The notes beneath the pieces were generated by a model. That model saw only the letters and a program-made list of their open reading frames with translations. It was not told the origin of the DNA and made no database searches. A stretch of DNA of 8,214 nt from CAZGLR01 sp964526635 (lineage in GTDB: Bacteria; Zixibacteria; MSB-5A5; GN15; JAAZOE01), in contig CAZGLR010000136.1 of NCBI GenBank assembly GCA_964526635.1, positions 1-8,214 of the forward strand, in the 5' to 3' direction. Positions within the stretch are counted from its first letter, which is position 1; every line of letters begins with the position of its first letter. Both the position numbers and the translations under genes were made by a program. This document shows, in pieces, positions 5,574-8,214 of this stretch.

Positions 5574-6050
5574 TTATTGATCTGATGGTGTAGCGTTTGC
5601 GGCATCGCCGGCGATGTCAAGGGTATCCTCTTCGGGGTCTTCGATCTGCGGCTCGATTTTTTTGAGGTACCATTCGCCCTCCTGCTTGCGCAGGGTGATG
5701 CTTACGTCGCGCACGGGGCCATCGGGGCCGGAAATTTTGGCATCGACCCGGGCGGCGTCGCCGCGATAATAAATCTGTTTGTGAGTGAAGCCGACAAACT
5801 CGGAAAGGTCATCGCCATAGACAAAATCAAGTACGCCCTGCGCGGTCGTACCGACATTATCAGCATCATCTGATAATAGTGAATCGACATAGTCGGCATT
5901 ATACGCCTTAATGACATTTTCGATAGCCACGAGGGATGTTTTGATCGCAGGGATTTCCTCGCGTGAGAGCTGCTTTTTTCGTTCGCAGCCGGTGGTGAAT
6001 ATCATCACGCCGATCAATGCAGCCGCTATGTAGATAATTAGTCGTTTCAT
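5574..6050 (-). CDS. Small lipoprotein of unknown function, possibly NTF2-like
   Basis: This 158-aa protein begins with a lipoprotein signal: basic MKR, a hydrophobic stretch, and the lipobox-like FTTGC with lipidation Cys22. It is therefore expected to be anchored in a membrane. The mature part has helices (AIKTSLVAIENVIKAYNADYV) followed by a beta-rich half (FVGFTHKQIYYRGDAARVDA, RDVSITLRKQEGEWYLKKIE). This order, ending with a WYLKKIE strand, resembles small NTF2-like or DUF4878-type lipoproteins, but I cannot assign a family firmly. The tail (about 135-158) is acidic and probably disordered. No catalytic motif is seen. Its ATG overlaps the stop codon of the preceding gene as ATGA and lacks a good ribosome binding site of its own, so it is most likely translated by reinitiation. 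It is the last gene of the operon, and hairpin elements follow its stop. Confidence 0.85.
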   Translation of the reverse strand: MKRLIIYIAAALIGVMIFTTGCERKKQLSREEIPAIKTSLVAIENVIKAYNADYVDSLLSDDADNVGTTAQGVLDFVYGDDLSEFVGFTHKQIYYRGDAARVDAKISGPDGPVRDVSITLRKQEGEWYLKKIEPQIEDPEEDTLDIAGDAANATPSDQ

Positions 6051-7399
6051 TGTGAATACTCAACTCTAATACAATCTAAGGAGCCATCGGGCGGCAATTT
6101 GTCCTTGAAATATTCGCCCATCGCCAGTCGCAGGATGTAGTTTAGCATCATGCTGCTATTAAAACTCGTGTCCCCGGTGTGGGCTATTTCGCAGGCATGT
6201 TTATTCAGCCTATTCAGCAATTCCCGGTACTCACCGCCGGCCGGGTTCTTATCGCACCACATATCTGCTTTCACAGTCGGAATCTCAGCTCGGTTCAATT
6301 CAACATACGCTCGCGTGTTGGTGATCGGTTCAACATCGATTGCGGCATTGGGATCAGGGCGAACAACCGTCCAGTAAATGGCCTTTGTGTCATCGTTGAA
6401 TGCAAATGGCACCAGGCACAAGCGCGGCATAAAAAACTCTCCACCCTGAACAATCCATCCGGGCTCAATGGCCTTGCGGTACGACTCTTCTCGACTGCAA
6501 CCGTTCATACCGGCGTCGTTGTCAATTAAAGCCGAATGCAGCATTGCAAGGGAAATAAGCAGTTGCAATGCTATTCCATTTTGCTCAGGATCAATCTTTT
6601 TGCTTAGTATTGCTTTGGGGGATGATTTATGCTCCCGATACCATTCCGAAACTACACCAACAATTTCCGGCAGCATCTCCCGAATCTTAAACGCCTCCCC
6701 TTCAGAGACGGCCAGAATTTCGGGCCTATATGGCTCCTCTTCATCCGGGTAAAACCCCGCCGCGGCCAGACGATCATAGATAATCCGCACATATTCCTGC
6801 CGCACGATCAGTTCTCGCGAAATATCATGAAGTGTCTTCCCTTTTGCGGTCATGTACAAGACCAGCCGAGGGAACTCCCAATTGAGCAGTGTAGTGCCGA
6901 TATTGGCGGCATATGGTCCAATATTGTGCCGTCGTTCCGAATACTGCGCCGCAGCCTCCGTAGTAATAAACCGGCCGGTAAAGACTTTGCGCACCGAATC
7001 TCGGGCCTGCCAGTCCGGTTGTGGATCAAAATACTCCCACCAGATCAGGGCGGTTGTCACCGACATCCCGAATGCCCCCGGGACTTCAAAAGTGACCTTG
7101 TATTTGTCATCCGACTCCGGCGCTACAACGAAGCTCGTATCAAAATCGAGATAGTCGTCGCTGCACATATAATGATCTTTGTAGGTCGTTGATATCCTGA
7201 CAATAACCTGTGCCGAGTCAGGGCGGACGTTATGTATATCCATATAGATATCACTGGGACCCCATTGAATCCCGGTCGTCTCGATCGGCCGGATAACCAG
7301 ATTGTCGGTTGGATAGCCGGCCATTGCCGATGATACCACCGCCAAAATAACGATACCCATCAGACCGTTCGACATCAATTGCTTAGACCACAGGTTCAT
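6047..7399 (-). CDS. Exported 450-aa protein of unknown family
   Basis: I do not recognise this family. The N-terminus (MNLWSKQL, then GLMGIVILAVVSSAMA) is a convincing signal peptide with an AMA cleavage site near residue 27. Residues about 30-145 look like a beta-sandwich with repeated short strands (SAQVIVRIS, KYKVTFEVPG, ALIWWEYFD). Residues about 187-217 (KTLHDISRELIVR, then YDRLAAAGFY) read like a winged helix-turn-helix, unexpected in an exported protein. Residues 230-300 are helical. Residues 315-385 return to beta-rich sequence, and a helical C-terminus includes NSSMMLNYILRLAMGEYF. There are seven cysteines in the mature part (Cys79, 301, 328, 382, 403, 443 and one more not checked), so disulfides are possible. 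The ATG at 7399 overlaps the rlmN stop as ATGA, with AAGGG 9 nt upstream. Met9 is an alternative start. The lipoprotein gene follows with a second ATGA overlap. Confidence 0.85.
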   Translation of the reverse strand: MNLWSKQLMSNGLMGIVILAVVSSAMAGYPTDNLVIRPIETTGIQWGPSDIYMDIHNVRPDSAQVIVRISTTYKDHYMCSDDYLDFDTSFVVAPESDDKYKVTFEVPGAFGMSVTTALIWWEYFDPQPDWQARDSVRKVFTGRFITTEAAAQYSERRHNIGPYAANIGTTLLNWEFPRLVLYMTAKGKTLHDISRELIVRQEYVRIIYDRLAAAGFYPDEEEPYRPEILAVSEGEAFKIREMLPEIVGVVSEWYREHKSSPKAILSKKIDPEQNGIALQLLISLAMLHSALIDNDAGMNGCSREESYRKAIEPGWIVQGGEFFMPRLCLVPFAFNDDTKAIYWTVVRPDPNAAIDVEPITNTRAYVELNRAEIPTVKADMWCDKNPAGGEYRELLNRLNKHACEIAHTGDTSFNSSMMLNYILRLAMGEYFKDKLPPDGSLDCIRVEYSQ

Positions 7400-8214
7400 A
7401 CCTCAGTACCCTTTTTCCCTGCCAGTTGCCCACAGGCAGCCTCTATATCGACTCCGCGACTTTTTCGTACAGTCACCGCTGGTGTCCGGGGGTAGAGAAA
7501 CTTGGCAAAACGGTCAACCGCCTCATCATCGGGTCGCTCCAGGTTTATACCCTCGACCGGATTATAGGCCAGTATATTAATTTTACACGGTATCCCCTGC
7601 ACCAGTTTCGCCAGCGCCAGGGCATCGTCATCACTGTCATTGACGCCCTTGAACAAAATATACTCAAAAGTCACCCGCCGCGCCCGCACTTCTGTCCAGA
7701 ATTTCACCGCGCCCATCAGTTCCCGAATCGGATATTTGGCCGTAATCGGCATAAGTTTTTTGCGTTTGGCCTCATCGGCGGCATTGAGCGACACCGCCAG
7801 ATTGACCTTGGACCCTGACTCAGCCAGTCTTTGTATTCCCGGCACGATCCCCGACGTCGAGACGGTAATCCGTTTGGCGCCGATCATCATCCCCAGCGAA
7901 TCGGTCATAATTTCGATAGACGCCATGACATTGTCGATATTCCACATCGGCTCCCCCATGCCCATAAAGACGATATTGTCGAAGGCATCGTCGCCATAGC
8001 GATTTCGTATCTGCAGCACCTGCCCTACGATTTCGCCAACAGTCAGATCACGGCGAAAGCCCATCTTGCCGGTGGCGCAAAACTGGCAATTAATGGGGCA
8101 GCCAACCTGCGATGAGATACACAATGTCTTTCTTCCCCAGACATCATCGAAGATAAGCACGGATTCGATAAAATGGGGGTCGCTGGTACGGGGATCGGCC
8201 CCGACATGAAAGAG
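7396..8214 (-). CDS. rlmN: Dual-specificity rRNA/tRNA adenine-C2 methyltransferase RlmN (5' part beyond the window)
   Basis: RlmN is a radical-SAM enzyme that makes 2-methyladenosine at A2503 of 23S rRNA and at A37 of some tRNAs. The visible 272 residues are open to the window edge. Homology begins before the in-frame GTG at 8160 (HFIESVLIFDDVWGRKTLCISSQVGC), so the true start lies outside and roughly 80-100 N-terminal residues are missing. The CX3CX2C iron-sulfur motif is CPINCQFC, followed by ATGKMGF. The SAM-binding segment is FMGMGEPMWN. SLNAADEAKRKKLMPI and KINILAYNPVEG are typical core segments. The C-terminus has VTVRKSRGVDIEAACGQLAG, where the cysteine is the methyl-carrying residue of the family. 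The protein ends soon after (KKGTEV), with a tail shorter than in E. coli. The stop overlaps the next gene by 4 nt. Confidence 0.95.
   Translation of the reverse strand, partial: LFHVGADPRTSDPHFIESVLIFDDVWGRKTLCISSQVGCPINCQFCATGKMGFRRDLTVGEIVGQVLQIRNRYGDDAFDNIVFMGMGEPMWNIDNVMASIEIMTDSLGMMIGAKRITVSTSGIVPGIQRLAESGSKVNLAVSLNAADEAKRKKLMPITAKYPIRELMGAVKFWTEVRARRVTFEYILFKGVNDSDDDALALAKLVQGIPCKINILAYNPVEGINLERPDDEAVDRFAKFLYPRTPAVTVRKSRGVDIEAACGQLAGKKGTEV

Overview
The window looks like chromosomal sequence from a Gram-negative-type bacterium of moderate GC content, with AT-richer intergenic stretches. Three putative exported proteins and one lipoprotein support that. The S41 protease with a long acidic C-terminal extension and the secreted proteins of unknown family would suit an uncultured lineage of the Bacteroidetes/Chlorobi/Zixibacteria kind. 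That placement is a guess from protein style, not a measurement. I see no phage, transposase, CRISPR or toxin-antitoxin genes.

Layout. (a) 1-492, minus: the 5' part of a small exported protein of unknown family, with a clear promoter (560-588) and an unusual start region. (b) 703-2773, minus: a compact three-gene DNA-repair operon, read in the order HAD phosphatase (Gph-like), AlkA-type 3-methyladenine DNA glycosylase, Ogt-type O6-alkylguanine-DNA methyltransferase. It is driven by a near-consensus promoter at 2799-2827. (c) 2774-3170: a divergent intergenic region. (d) 3171-5048, plus: a carboxyl-terminal processing protease (S41) with its own Rho-independent terminator at 5086-5117. (e) 5049-5573: a convergent intergenic region rich in repeats. 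It holds two exact copies of a 145-bp unit plus a 19-bp third start, and then a pair of inverted hairpins related by compensatory changes. (f) 5574-8214, minus: an operon of rlmN (cut by the window edge), a 450-aa exported protein of unknown family and a small lipoprotein. Its genes overlap by ATGA at both junctions.

How the parts fit. The middle operon is a self-contained alkylation-repair set: direct dealkylation of O6-alkylguanine, excision of N-alkylated bases, and a phosphatase that may dispose of 2-phosphoglycolate from damaged DNA ends. The rlmN operon couples a ribosome/tRNA modification enzyme to two envelope proteins with no obvious link beyond translation coupling. The most unusual material is noncoding: the repeat cluster between the two convergent transcription units, whose hairpins resemble REP/BIME-type elements. 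The core enzymes are ordinary housekeeping genes; I did not find a clear novel multi-gene system.
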